Assembly: GCA_013364255.1 (NCBI GenBank)
Contig: CP054936.1
Coordinates: forward strand, 2,324,853-2,388,852
DNA from: Streptomyces seoulensis
GTDB taxonomy: Bacteria; Actinomycetota; Actinomycetes; Streptomycetales; Streptomycetaceae
DNA: 64,000 nt
Direction of reading: 5' to 3'
Made by a program: the position numbers and the translations under genes. Below the pieces are notes generated by a model. The model ran no database searches. It had not been told where the DNA came from and saw only the letters and a list, made by a program, of their open reading frames with translations. Positions 33,419-44,476 of the stretch are shown one piece after another (the stretch's first letter is position 1; the number at the start of each line of letters is the position of its first letter).

Positions 33419-34657
33419 GTGCCGCTCATAAACAAAGTCCGTCCGCACAGTGCCGTGCCGGACCACTCCCTCACCCGGCTCCGGGTCGCCCTGACCGCCT
33501 TCTTCGCCCTCGACGGCTTCGTCTTCGCGGGCTGGGTGGTGCGCATCCCGGCCGTCAAACAACAGACCCACGCCTCCGCCGGCGACCTCGGTCTCGCCCT
33601 CCTCGGCGTGTCGGCCGGCGCCGTGGTCACGATGACCCTCACCGGACGCCTGTGCCGCCGCTACGGCAGCCATCCGGTCACCGTCGTCTGCGCCGTCCTG
33701 CTCTCCCTCAGCGTCGCCCTGCCCCCGCTCACCCACTCGGCCTGGGCACTGGGCGCGGTGCTGCTGGCCTTCGGCGCCTCGTACGGCGGCATCAACGTCG
33801 CCTTCAACAGCGCGGCCGTCGATCTGGTGGCCGCGCTGCGCCGGCCGGTGATGCCGACCTTCCACGCCGCCTTCAGTCTGGGCGGCATGCTGGGCGCGGG
33901 GCTCGGCGGCCTCGTGGCCGGTTCCGTGTCCCCCACCCGCCATCTGCTGGGCCTGACGCTGATCGGCCTGCTCGTCACCGCCGCCGCCGGCCCCACCCTG
34001 CTGCGCCACCCCGCCCCGGCGCGGCCGGACGACGGGCCGACGACGGGCGCAGACCGGTCGACGGGTCCGGGTCCGTCCCGGGCCGCGGACCCGCACCGCC
34101 CCGACGCCCGCCGCACCCGCGGCCCCGTCGTGATCCTCGGCCTCATCGCCCTGTGCACCTCCTACGGCGAGGGCGCGATGGCCGACTGGGGCGCCCTGCA
34201 CTTCCAGCAGGACCTGGACGCCTCGGCGGCGGTGGCGGCCGCCGGCTACTCCTGTTTCGCCCTGGCGATGACCGCGGGACGGCTGACCGGGACCACGCTC
34301 CTGGAACGCCTCGGCCGGTCCCGGACCATCGTGGCCGGCGGCGCCACCGCGGCGGCCGGGATGCTGCTCGGCTCGCTGGCGCCGTCCGTGTGGGCGGCGC
34401 TGCTCGGCTTCGCCGTGACCGGGCTCGGACTCGCCAACGTCTTCCCGGTCACCGTGGAACGCGCCGGCGCCCTGGCCGGCCCGGCCGGAGTCGCGGTCGC
34501 CTCCACGCTCGGCTACGGCGGCATGCTGCTCGGTCCTCCGGCCATCGGGTTCATGGCCGACTGGTTCTCGCTGCCGGCCGCGCTCACCAGCGTCGCCGTC
34601 CTGGCCGCCGTCGCCGCGGTGATCGGCTTCGCTGAACGGCGGTCGTACGAGCAGTGA
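33419..34657 (+). CDS. Major facilitator superfamily transporter
   Basis: 412 residues, about twelve membrane helices in two halves around an acidic/Pro-rich central loop (about 200-238). The loop between helices 2 and 3 reads GRLCRRYGSHPV, the MFS motif A. The N-terminal DGFVFAGWVVRIPAVKQQ and the ASYGGINVAFNSAAVDL helix resemble the group of small efflux-type MFS proteins related to sugar or fosmidomycin exporters. No binding specificity can be read. GTG 33419 is supported by the promoter directly before it. The gene is monocistronic, with a hairpin 3 bases after the stop. Confidence 0.85.
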   Translation: MPLINKVRPHSAVPDHSLTRLRVALTAFFALDGFVFAGWVVRIPAVKQQTHASAGDLGLALLGVSAGAVVTMTLTGRLCRRYGSHPVTVVCAVLLSLSVALPPLTHSAWALGAVLLAFGASYGGINVAFNSAAVDLVAALRRPVMPTFHAAFSLGGMLGAGLGGLVAGSVSPTRHLLGLTLIGLLVTAAAGPTLLRHPAPARPDDGPTTGADRSTGPGPSRAADPHRPDARRTRGPVVILGLIALCTSYGEGAMADWGALHFQQDLDASAAVAAAGYSCFALAMTAGRLTGTTLLERLGRSRTIVAGGATAAAGMLLGSLAPSVWAALLGFAVTGLGLANVFPVTVERAGALAGPAGVAVASTLGYGGMLLGPPAIGFMADWFSLPAALTSVAVLAAVAAVIGFAERRSYEQ

Positions 34658-34659
34658 GC

Positions 34660-34695
34660 GGCGTACGAGTGAGCCGCGCGGGTCACCCGTACGCC
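34660..34695. terminator. Hairpin between the MFS gene and the ClpC-like gene
   Basis: GGCGTAC-GA-GTGA pairs with TCAC-CC-GTACGCC around a G+C-rich loop. The arms are 13 bases with two mismatches. It sits between converging genes and can act for both. Confidence 0.55.
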
Positions 34696-34708
34696 TGACC
34701 GGCTCGGG

Positions 34709-37255
<2,547 letters not shown>

Positions 37256-37419
37256 GGTCGCCGTCCGCAGCGTGGGGAACGTGGGAAAGGAGTCACCCCC
37301 AGCCCACCCCGTCCCGTGCGCCGCCGCAACGCGGCGTACGCCGACCCGGTGCCGGCCCGGTTCGTCCACCGGAGCCCCCGGAGCCCCCGGGACGGGCCGG
37401 ACCCCGCCGGATGGTCCGG

Positions 37420-37565
37420 GCTCCGCCTGGCGAGCCGGGTTCCCCCTGGCGAGCCGAACTCCGCCGGGCGACCCGGGTTCCCCCTGGCAGGCCGAGTGCC
37501 ACCTGGCAGCCGGGCTCCGCAAGGCGGCCGGGCTCCGCCGGGCGGCAGGGATCCGCAAGGCGGGC
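37420..37565. repeat. Tandem array of about 19-base units between the ClpC-like and MDMPI-type genes
   Basis: Units resemble CTCCGCCTGGCGAGCCGGG, about eight degenerate copies. A 16-base element CCGGGTTCCCCCTGGC is repeated exactly at 37435-37450 and 37473-37488, two units apart. It fills much of the 376-base gap 37256-37631, upstream of both divergent genes. A possible leaderless promoter for the rightward gene (CAGACT, 37619-37624) lies after it. Confidence 0.7.
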
Positions 37566-37631
37566 CGTTCGCGTCCCGCAGGTCAAGATCCCTCTGTCGC
37601 GGATGCCGCCGTCTCGGGCAGACTGCCGCGA

Positions 37632-38387
37632 ATGAAGACTGCCGAATTCCTTGACGCGCTCGACCGGGAGGGGCGGCTGCTGGCCGCGGCGGCCGACGAG
37701 GCGGGCACCGACGCCGAGGTGCCGACCTGCCCGGGCTGGCGGGTGCGGGACCTGCTGGAGCACACGGGCCTGGTGCACGAGTGGGCCGCCGCGTTCGTCG
37801 CGGATGCGCTCGCCTCCCCGCGCCCCCTGGGCGATCCGCCGAAGCTCGACGGCGCCGAGTTGGTGGCCTGGTACCGCGACGCGCACCGCCGGCTGGTGCG
37901 GACCCTGGCCGAGGCGCCCGCCGACGTGGAGTGCTGGACGTTCCTTCCCGCGCCCCAGTCGCCGCCCTCGGCGCTGGCCTTCTGGACCCGGCGGCAGGCG
38001 CACGAGACGGCCGTGCACCGCGTCGACGCCGAGTCGGCGCGCGGCGGCGACCCCACGGCGATCGGCGCCGGCTTCGCCGTGGACGGCATCGACGAGCTGC
38101 TGCGCGGCTTCCACGCCCTCCCCAGGAGCCGCGTCCGCACCCCCGAACCGCGCGTCCTGCGGGTGCGCGCCACGGACGCCGCCGAGGCCGACGAGGCGGT
38201 GTGGACCGTACGGCTGTCGGACGGGCCGCCGGTCACGGACCGAGGCGCGCGGGGCACGGCCGACGCCGAACTCTCCGGACCCGCCGACCAGTTGTATCTG
38301 GCGCTGTGGAACCGGGCGCCGATGCCAGAGGCGGCGGGCGACGCGTCGCTGGCCGCGCTGTGGCGGGAGACCTCGGCGATCGGCTGA
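37632..38387 (+). CDS. Maleylpyruvate isomerase/DinB-superfamily protein
   Basis: 251 residues. The N-terminal four-helix domain has the MDMPI signature: VPTCPGWRVRDLLEHTGLVHEWAA (first metal His), then TRRQAHETAVHRVDAE with two more His, a triad typical of the mycothiol-dependent metalloprotein fold. The C-terminal part is the small sterol-carrier-like domain of this family (ELSGPADQLYLALWNRAP). Family members use mycothiol or act on unknown thiol adducts; the substrate here is not known. ATG 37632 has CAGACT seven bases ahead and no ribosome site, so it is probably leaderless. Confidence 0.85.
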   Translation: MKTAEFLDALDREGRLLAAAADEAGTDAEVPTCPGWRVRDLLEHTGLVHEWAAAFVADALASPRPLGDPPKLDGAELVAWYRDAHRRLVRTLAEAPADVECWTFLPAPQSPPSALAFWTRRQAHETAVHRVDAESARGGDPTAIGAGFAVDGIDELLRGFHALPRSRVRTPEPRVLRVRATDAAEADEAVWTVRLSDGPPVTDRGARGTADAELSGPADQLYLALWNRAPMPEAAGDASLAALWRETSAIG

Positions 38388-38445
38388 GCCGCCGGGGGAT
38401 CCGGCGGCCGGGCAGGCCGGTCGTACGGCGCTCCGGCGGCGGGGG

Positions 38446-39135
38446 TCAGGGCTCCAGGCCCACGCCCCGCGCCAGCCGGACCACCGCGTGCCGGAAGAAC
38501 GGCTCGCGATCCTCCACCACGCGGTGGAACTGTCCGAACAGCTCGAACCCGACCAGGCCGTACAGCTGCGCCCAGGCCGCGACGAGCGCCGTCACGGCCT
38601 CGGGGGGCAGGCCGGGGGCGAGGTCGGCGGTCATCCGCTCGGCCTCCCGGCCCAGTTCGGCGGGGAGCGCGGGACCGGTCAGGCGGCCTTGCTCGTGGGC
38701 GTCGCGGACGATGCCGATGAGGAGGAGGCCGACGCGGGCCGCGGCCGGCACGGTCGTCTGCGGCGCGGTGTAGCCGGGCACGGGCGAGCCGTAGATCAGG
38801 GCGTACTCGTGCGGGTGGGCGAGGGCCCAGGCGCGCACCGCGACGCAGACGGCGGTCCAGCGTTCGAGGGGGGCGGCGTCCGCGACCGCGTGGTGGGCCT
38901 TCTCTGCGGCGGCGCCCAGGGAGTCGTAGGCGTCGATGATGAGCGCGGTGAGCAGGTCGTCGCGGCTGGGGAAGTACCGGTACAGCGCGGAGGAGACCAT
39001 GCCCAGCTCACGGGCCACGGCGCGCAGCGAGAGCTTGGCGGCGCCCTCGGCGACCAGTTGACCGCGCGCCGCCTCCTTGATGGCCGCGGTGATCTCCGTC
39101 CTGGCCCGTGCGCGGGCTCCCTTGGCGGTGTTCAT
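38446..39135 (-). CDS. TetR-family regulator of the divergent deazaflavin oxidoreductase gene
   Basis: 229 residues. Helix-turn-helix: EITAAIKEAARGQLVAEGAAKLSLRAVARELGMVSSALYRYFPSRDDLL. The C-terminal domain (WAQLYGLVGFELFGQFHRVV) is the WHG type found in actinobacterial TetRs. ATG 39135; no strong ribosome site. The gene is divergent from a nitroreductase-type gene. Two matching palindromes, GAGAGCA-C-TGCTCTC and a near copy, lie between them and are the obvious operators. The likely role is repression of itself and the neighbour, relieved by a small hydrophobic ligand. Confidence 0.88.
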   Translation of the reverse strand: MNTAKGARARARTEITAAIKEAARGQLVAEGAAKLSLRAVARELGMVSSALYRYFPSRDDLLTALIIDAYDSLGAAAEKAHHAVADAAPLERWTAVCVAVRAWALAHPHEYALIYGSPVPGYTAPQTTVPAAARVGLLLIGIVRDAHEQGRLTGPALPAELGREAERMTADLAPGLPPEAVTALVAAWAQLYGLVGFELFGQFHRVVEDREPFFRHAVVRLARGVGLEP

Positions 39136-39213
39136 GGGAAGAGTGTTCCACGGATCCGGAGCACCGCACACAAAAGAGATCGGTGAGCACATAGGAGATC
39201 GGCGAACCAAAAA

Positions 39214-39228
39214 GAGAGCACCGCTCTT
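39214..39228. promoter_or_regulatory. TetR operator, near-palindromic copy
   Basis: GAGAGCA-C-CGCTCTT, same 7-1-7 layout as the perfect site at 39269-39283, with mismatches at the two ends of the right arm. Centre to centre distance is 55 bases. Confidence 0.65.
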
Positions 39229-39268
39229 GCTTCGGAGCGGCGATCCGGGCACACTGATGACCGGAAGC

Positions 39269-39283
39269 GAGAGCACTGCTCTC
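39269..39283. promoter_or_regulatory. TetR operator, perfect palindrome
   Basis: GAGAGCA-C-TGCTCTC: 7-bp arms around one base, 21 bases before the start of the deazaflavin oxidoreductase gene. Binding here would block ribosome entry or early transcription. Confidence 0.75.
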
Positions 39284-39303
39284 CCGAATCTGTGGGGGTC
39301 GTC

Positions 39304-39756
39304 ATGTCGTCGTCGCCGTACTACCTCAAGGGCAGCGCGCTGAACGTCCGTCTGAACGGCGTCGTCGGGTGGCTCGCCCGGCACGGACTGAGCCTCGCCG
39401 GCTCGGCCGAGCTGTCCGTGCGGGGCCGCAAGAGCGGCCGGCTCCAGCGCGTCCCGGTCAACCCGCACACCCACGGCGGGGCGCAGTACCTCGTCTCGGC
39501 GCGCGGCCACTCCCAGTGGGTGCGCAACATGCGCGCCGCCGGCGGCGGGGAGCTGCGGGTGGGGCGCAAGGTGCGGGAGTTCACCGCGGTGGAGCTTCCC
39601 GACGCGGAGAAGCTCCCGATCCTGCGGACCTATCTGGAACGGTGGGGCTGGCAGGTCAACGAGTACTTCCAGGGGGTCACGGCCGCCTCCTCGGACGAGG
39701 AGATCACCGCGGCGGCCGCCGACCACCCGGTCTTCCGCATCACGGTCGGGAACTGA
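39304..39756 (+). CDS. Deazaflavin (F420)-dependent nitroreductase-family protein (Ddn-like)
   Basis: 150 residues. The split beta-barrel pattern of Ddn-type proteins is visible: LNGVVGWLARHGL, ELSVRGRKSGRLQRVPVNPH, QYLVSARGHSQWVRNMRAAGGGELRVG and EYFQGVTAASSDEE. GRKSGRLxxVPV plus the SxWVxNxxA motif is characteristic; the latter region binds F420 or a flavin. These enzymes reduce quinones, aromatics or nitro compounds with reduced F420. ATG 39304 has GGGGGTC as ribosome site. It is divergent from its probable TetR repressor. Confidence 0.85.
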   Translation: MSSSPYYLKGSALNVRLNGVVGWLARHGLSLAGSAELSVRGRKSGRLQRVPVNPHTHGGAQYLVSARGHSQWVRNMRAAGGGELRVGRKVREFTAVELPDAEKLPILRTYLERWGWQVNEYFQGVTAASSDEEITAAAADHPVFRITVGN

Positions 39757-39773
39757 CCGCCCTCAGGGGCCGG

Positions 39774-39795
39774 CCGCGACAGGGGCCGGTCGCGG
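39774..39795. terminator. Candidate hairpin between converging genes
   Basis: CCGCGAC and GTCGCGG, 7-bp arms with an 8-base loop, in a G+C-rich spacer between the deazaflavin oxidoreductase and geranylgeranyl-reductase-family genes. Confidence 0.4.
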
Positions 39796-39811
39796 CGGGG
39801 ACCGGCCGCGG

Positions 39812-41080
39812 TCAGGAAGCGGTCTCGTCCTCCGCCGGCTCGTCCTCGGCGGGCGGCGCGACCGGTTCGACGGGCCTGCGGTCCATCACGGACAGCGCCC
39901 GCTGGGCCATCGGGTGGCTGCGGACCAGCTCACCGAGCGAGGTCGAACCCTGGGTGATGTCCTTGAACGCCTTCCAGGCGGGGCGGAAACCGGTCAGGGC
40001 GGCGTGGAAGAGGCCGGGACGGCGCTCGAAGATCCCCAGCATCCGCTTGCCGACGGCCATCTCGACGCCGAGCCCCGCCTTGATCGCGAACGCGTAGTTC
40101 AGCGCCTGACGCCGGGCGTCGACCGCGTCGTGCGCCTCGGCGATCCGCACCGCCCACTCCCCCGCGAGCCGGCCCGAGCGCAGCGCGAACGAGATGCCCT
40201 CGCGCGTCCACGGCTCCAGCATCCCGGCCGCGTCCCCGCACACCAGCACCCGCCCGCGCGACAGCGGCGAGTCCTCGGCGCGGCAGCGGGTCAGATGCCC
40301 GGAGGAGATGCTCGGCTCGAAGCCGGCCAGGCCCAGGCGGGCGATGAAGTCCTCCAAGTACCGCTTGGTGGCGGCGCCTTCGCCGCGGGCCGAGATCACG
40401 CCGACCGTGAGGGTGTCGCCCTTGGGGAACACCCAGCCGTAACTGCCGGGAATCGGCCCCCAGTCGATCAGCACCCGCCCGCGCCAGTCCTCGGCGACGG
40501 TCTCGGGCACCGGGATCTCCGCCTCCAGACCGAGGTCCACCTGGTCCAGTTTCACGCCGACGTGCGCGCCTATGCGGCTGGCGCTGCCGTCGGCGCCGAC
40601 CACCGCACGGGCGAGCACCGTCTCGCCGCCCTGGAGCACCACGGCGACCGTGCGCCGGTCCGGCACCGCGGAGCCGTGCTGCTCGACCCGGGACACGGTG
40701 GCGCCGGTGCGCAGTTCGGCGCCGGCCTTCTGCGCGTGCTCGACCAGCTGCTGGTCGAACTCGGGCCGGTTGATCAGGCCGAACATCATCTGCCGGGAGC
40801 GGCGGGTGCGGGTGAAGCGCCCGTTGTTGGAGAAGGTCACCGCGTGCACACGGTCCTTGAACGGCAGTTCGAAGCCGGGCGGCAGCGAGTCGCGCGAGGG
40901 GCCGATGATGCCGCCGCCGCACGTCTTGTAGCGCGGCAGTTCCGCCTTCTCCAGCAGCAGCACGCGCCGTCCCGCGACCGCCGCCGCGTAGGCGGCCGAG
41001 GCCCCCGCCGGTCCCGCGCCCACCACGACGACGTCCCACACCTGCCGCACGTCGTCTGCCGAAGAGTTGTCGCTGCTCAC
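39812..41080 (-). CDS. Geranylgeranyl reductase-family FAD-dependent oxidoreductase
   Basis: 422 residues. The FAD dinucleotide loop is VVVGAGPAGASAAYAAAVAGRRVLLLEKAELPRYKTCGGGI (about 18-58). The second FAD motif is RVLVCGDAAGMLEPWTREGISFALRSG (about 285-312), followed by a C-terminal helical domain. The CGGG motif and the RYKTCGGG arrangement define the geranylgeranyl reductase family, which saturates isoprenoid chains of menaquinone, archaeal-type lipids or carotenoids. In an actinomycete, menaquinone side-chain reduction (MenJ-like) is a likely role, but this is inference. GTG 41080. Confidence 0.85.
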   Translation of the reverse strand: MSSDNSSADDVRQVWDVVVVGAGPAGASAAYAAAVAGRRVLLLEKAELPRYKTCGGGIIGPSRDSLPPGFELPFKDRVHAVTFSNNGRFTRTRRSRQMMFGLINRPEFDQQLVEHAQKAGAELRTGATVSRVEQHGSAVPDRRTVAVVLQGGETVLARAVVGADGSASRIGAHVGVKLDQVDLGLEAEIPVPETVAEDWRGRVLIDWGPIPGSYGWVFPKGDTLTVGVISARGEGAATKRYLEDFIARLGLAGFEPSISSGHLTRCRAEDSPLSRGRVLVCGDAAGMLEPWTREGISFALRSGRLAGEWAVRIAEAHDAVDARRQALNYAFAIKAGLGVEMAVGKRMLGIFERRPGLFHAALTGFRPAWKAFKDITQGSTSLGELVRSHPMAQRALSVMDRRPVEPVAPPAEDEPAEDETAS

Positions 41081-41241
41081 GATGGTCTACCGCTCCAGAT
41101 CAAGCCGACTGCCGCTGCTGTCTCCCGCATCCTACGGCGGTCTGCGGCCAGGTCCTTTGTGGGAGGATCGACGGTGTGGGCGACCCGCCCGCCGCACGGC
41201 GCCCACACCCACCCGATCACCCGGAAAACGGACGTACCCGA

Positions 41242-41259
41242 AGTACCGACGAAGGTACT
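41242..41259. promoter_or_regulatory. Perfect inverted repeat upstream of the M20 dipeptidase gene
   Basis: AGTACC-GACGAA-GGTACT, 6-bp arms around 6 bases, 37 bases before the start codon of the dipeptidase gene. A further GTACC precedes it at 41234-41238. Position and symmetry suggest an operator or a stem in the mRNA leader. Confidence 0.5.
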
Positions 41260-41295
41260 CACGAGTGCAACGTCGCACCCACAAGGAGCGTGCCC

Positions 41296-42651
41296 ATGTC
41301 GTCGAATCCGGTCGCCGAGACCGTCGCCGCCCTGCTGCCCAGGGCCCGGGCGGAACTCGCCGAACTGGTGGCCTTCAAGTCGGTCGCGGACTTCGAGCAG
41401 TATCCGCGCGGCGAGAGCGAGGGCGCGGCGAACTGGATCGCCGACGCGCTGCGCGCCGAGGGATTCACCGACGTCGCCCTGCTCGACACCCCGGACGGCA
41501 CCCAGTCGGTGTACGGCTACCTGCCCGGGCCCGAGGGCGCGAAGACGGTGCTCCTGTACGCCCACTACGACGTGCAGCCGCCGCTGGACGAGGCCGCCTG
41601 GATCAGCCCGCCGTTCGAGCTGACCGAGCGCGACGGCCGCTGGTACGGGCGCGGCGCCGCCGACTGCAAGGGCGGGGTCATCATGCACCTGCTCGCGCTG
41701 CGCGCGCTGAAGGCCGACGGCGGCATACCGGTCTCCGTCAAGATCATCGCGGAGGGCTCGGAGGAGCAGGGCACCGGCGGTCTGGAGCGCTACGCCGAGG
41801 AGCACCCCGAGCTGCTCACGGCCGACACCATCGTGATCGGCGACGCCGGCAACTTCCGCGTCGGCCTGCCCACCGTCACCTCCACCCTGCGCGGCATGGC
41901 CATGGTCCGGGTCCAGGTCGACACCCTGGCGGGCAACCTGCACTCCGGTCAGTTCGGCGGCGCCGCCCCCGACGCGCTCGCCGCGCTGATCCGCGCCCTG
42001 GACTCACTGCGCGCCGAGGACGGCTCCACGACCGTGGACGGTCTGGCCGGCGACTTCGCCTGGGACGGACTCCAGTACGACGAGGAGCAGTTCCGCGCGG
42101 ACGCCAAGGTGCTCGACGGGGCCGAGCTGATCGGGTCCGGCACGGTCGCCGACCGCATCTGGGCCCGCCCGGCCGTCACCGTCCTGGGCATCGACTGCCC
42201 GCCGGTCGTCGGCGCCACCCCGTCCGTGCAGGCCGGCGCGCGCGCCCTGGTGAGCCTGCGGGTGCCGCCGGGCGTCGACGCCGGCGAGGCCGCCAAGCTG
42301 CTCCAGGCCCATCTGGAGGCGCACACGCCGTGGGGCGCCCGGGTGCGCACCGAGGTGGTCGGCCAGGGCCAGCCCTTCCGCGCGGACACCACCAGCCCGG
42401 CCTACCAGGCGATGGCCGACGCGATGGGGGTCGCCTACCCCGGCCAGGAGATGCAGTACGCCGGCCAGGGCGGCTCCATCCCGCTGTGCAACACCCTCGC
42501 CTCGCTCTACCCGCGGGCCGAGATCCTGCTCATCGGCCTGAGCGAGCCCGAGGCGCAGATCCACGCCGTGAACGAGAGCGTCTCCCCCGAGGAGTTGGAG
42601 CGCCTGTCGGTCGCGGAGGCGCTGTTCCTGCGCAACTACGCCGCGAGCTGA
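41296..42651 (+). CDS. M20-family metallodipeptidase
   Basis: 451 residues. The two-zinc site is complete: His in LYAHYDVQP, bridging Asp in GAADCKGG, Glu pair in IAEGSEEQG, Asp in VIGDAGNF, and a last His in EAQIHAVNES. The dimerisation lid domain is in the middle (about 190-330). It resembles carnosinase/dipeptidase-type M20 enzymes that cleave dipeptides in the cytosol. ATG 41296 has AAGGAG at seven bases. It is divergent from the geranylgeranyl-reductase-family gene, with an inverted repeat in between. A hairpin terminator begins at the stop codon. Confidence 0.9.
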   Translation: MSSNPVAETVAALLPRARAELAELVAFKSVADFEQYPRGESEGAANWIADALRAEGFTDVALLDTPDGTQSVYGYLPGPEGAKTVLLYAHYDVQPPLDEAAWISPPFELTERDGRWYGRGAADCKGGVIMHLLALRALKADGGIPVSVKIIAEGSEEQGTGGLERYAEEHPELLTADTIVIGDAGNFRVGLPTVTSTLRGMAMVRVQVDTLAGNLHSGQFGGAAPDALAALIRALDSLRAEDGSTTVDGLAGDFAWDGLQYDEEQFRADAKVLDGAELIGSGTVADRIWARPAVTVLGIDCPPVVGATPSVQAGARALVSLRVPPGVDAGEAAKLLQAHLEAHTPWGARVRTEVVGQGQPFRADTTSPAYQAMADAMGVAYPGQEMQYAGQGGSIPLCNTLASLYPRAEILLIGLSEPEAQIHAVNESVSPEELERLSVAEALFLRNYAAS

Positions 42652-42684
42652 GCCCGCCGCCCGCTCCGCCGCGGGCAGCGGGCT
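42651..42684 (+). terminator. Hairpin terminator of the dipeptidase gene
   Basis: AGCCCGCCGCCCGC (begins with the A of the TGA stop) pairs with GCGGGCAGCGGGCT around TCCGCC; one mismatch in 14, followed by TT. Confidence 0.65.
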
Positions 42685-42763
42685 TATGCCCGCCCTGAGG
42701 GCCGCCCCCTCCCGGGGTGAGGGTCCTCGGGGCGGATGGCGCGGCCCTGCCGAGCGGACACGA

Positions 42764-43125
42764 CCCACTCCTGCCAGGCGAGCACGGCCCGGTCCCGCTG
42801 GGGGCACGGCTCAGTCCCGCCAGGGGCACAACGCTGGCCCTGCCGGGGCACGGTCCAGTCCTACGGGAGCCCGGCCCACTCCTGCCAGGCGAGCACGGCC
42901 CGGTCCCGCCGGGGGCACGGCCTAGTGCCGTCAGGCGGCACAACCCCAGTCCCGCCAGGACACAGCGCTGGCCCCGCCGGGGCACAGCCCAGTCCTACAG
43001 GGCGGGCACGGCCCACTCCTGCCAGGCGGACACGGCCTGGTCCCGCCGGGGGCACGGCCCAGTCCCGTCAGGGCACAACGCTGGCCCTGCCGGGGCACCG
43101 CCCAGTCATGCCGGGCGGGCACCGT
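42764..43125. repeat. Tandem array with about 23-base subunits and 111-137-base higher-order units
   Basis: Three large copies start at 42764, 42875 and 43012 with the identical 17 bases CCCACTCCTGCCAGGCG. Each contains blocks such as CACGGCCCGGTCCCGC, CACAACGCTGGCCCTGCC and GGGGCACGG. The array fills the 634-base gap 42652-43285 between dipeptidase and TmrB-Nudix genes. Frames through it encode only Pro/Gly/Arg-rich low-complexity sequence with no good start, so I call it noncoding. Confidence 0.8.
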
Positions 43126-43285
43126 CTCGGTTTGCCGCACCCGGCGTCGAGTCGAGGTCGCCCGGCCAGGGCGGGCCGGGGCACGGGCCGGGGCCTTCTC
43201 CCGCGAGGCGGTGTAGAGGCGTGCGTCCCGTGCGGGACTGAGCGGAACGCCCGCAGGCCGCCCCCGCACGGGCTCAGGACGCCCG

Positions 43286-44329
43286 TCAGCCGACCGGCAC
43301 CCCCGCCTCCAGGTACATCACCGCGCCGCGTTCCCGGGCCCGCAGCGCCCAGCGCAGGCGCTCGTAGCGGACGGGCGGCAGCAGGGTCGCGGCCTCCCGC
43401 TCGGTGACGAAGCGGCAGCCGCGCAGCTCGGGGCCGGGCAGCAGCAGCCGGCCTGCCGCCTCGGAGTCGAGCCGGCCGCCGTCGAACAGCAGCCGCAGCC
43501 CGCCGTAGCCGGGAGGTCTCGGGGCCTCCCAGTCCACGACGAGCAGTCGCGGCGCCTCGGCGAGGCGTATCCCGGTCTCCTCGGCGACCTCGCGGATCCC
43601 GGCGCGGGCGGGCGCCTCGCCCGGCTCCACGACCCCGCCGGGGAACTCCCAGCCGGGCTTGTAGGTGGGGTCGACGAGCAGCACCCGGTCCCGCTCGTCG
43701 AAGAGCAGCACGCCGGAGGCGACGGTCTCCGCGGTGGGCTCCGGCGTCTGCACGATGTCGCAGGCGGGCACGGTCCCGCCGCCGACCGCCTCGGCGATGC
43801 GGACGGCCGTCTCGTACGGGGTCAGGGCGCTGGTGTCGACGACGTGGGCGTCGGCGGTGAGCCAGGCGGCGAGGGCGCTGCGGTAGGGCTCGATGTGGTC
43901 GTAGGACCACTGGCGTACGCGCAGTTCGCCGTCGGGCAGGTCGGGCGGGACCTCACGGCCGGCTATTCGCTCCCGCAGGATCGTTTCGGCCGGGGCGAGG
44001 AGAATGTGCCGGACAGCGATGCGGCGGGCGGCGAGGCCGCCGAATATCTCGTCACGGTACTCCTGGCGCAGCAGGGTCATGGGCACCACGAGGGTGCCGC
44101 CCAGCTCGGCCAGCATGGCCGCCGCCGCGTCGATCACCAGCCGCCGCCAGATCGGCAGGTCCTGGAAGTCACCGACCTCGGCGAGGTGCTTGGGCGGCAG
44201 CAGGTGTGCGAGTGCGCCGCCGATGACCTCGGGGTCGAAGAGCGTGCTGTTCGGGATCAGCTCGATCAGTTCCCGTGCGGTGGTGGTCTTTCCCGCACCG
44301 AACGTGCCGTTGATCCAGACGACGGTCAC
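43286..44329 (-). CDS. TmrB-like P-loop protein fused to a Nudix hydrolase
   Basis: 347 residues. Residues 1-185 are a P-loop kinase-like domain: [42 protein letters not shown] and LVVPMTLL match the TmrB tunicamycin-resistance protein closely in layout. Residues about 200-347 form a Nudix domain with the box GGVVEPGE...REVAEETGI at about 230-253. GTG 44329 has GAGGGGGACC ahead. TmrB is thought to bind the nucleoside antibiotic with ATP; a Nudix partner could hydrolyse a nucleotide-linked product. This coupling is inference. The gene is transcribed alone, between two repeat arrays. Confidence 0.82.
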   Translation of the reverse strand: MTVVWINGTFGAGKTTTARELIELIPNSTLFDPEVIGGALAHLLPPKHLAEVGDFQDLPIWRRLVIDAAAAMLAELGGTLVVPMTLLRQEYRDEIFGGLAARRIAVRHILLAPAETILRERIAGREVPPDLPDGELRVRQWSYDHIEPYRSALAAWLTADAHVVDTSALTPYETAVRIAEAVGGGTVPACDIVQTPEPTAETVASGVLLFDERDRVLLVDPTYKPGWEFPGGVVEPGEAPARAGIREVAEETGIRLAEAPRLLVVDWEAPRPPGYGGLRLLFDGGRLDSEAAGRLLLPGPELRGCRFVTEREAATLLPPVRYERLRWALRARERGAVMYLEAGVPVG

Positions 44330-44476
44330 TGGTCCCCCTCTTCTGTTTGGCCCCCTGTGGCTTGCCCGCTCCACCCTGCCACGGAAACCAGCCCCAGTTG
44401 AGGACGCGCACGACACGGCGCCGGCACCCCCGTGGAAGGGCGCCGGCGCCGTGTCGGCGAAGGACCGGCCGGGGGC

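Noticed and set aside
42717..43241. Gly/Pro/Arg-rich frames in the 42.7-43.2 kb array as genes
   Set aside because: All six frames are open because of composition; frames do not stay in register across the three large copies (periods 111 and 137).
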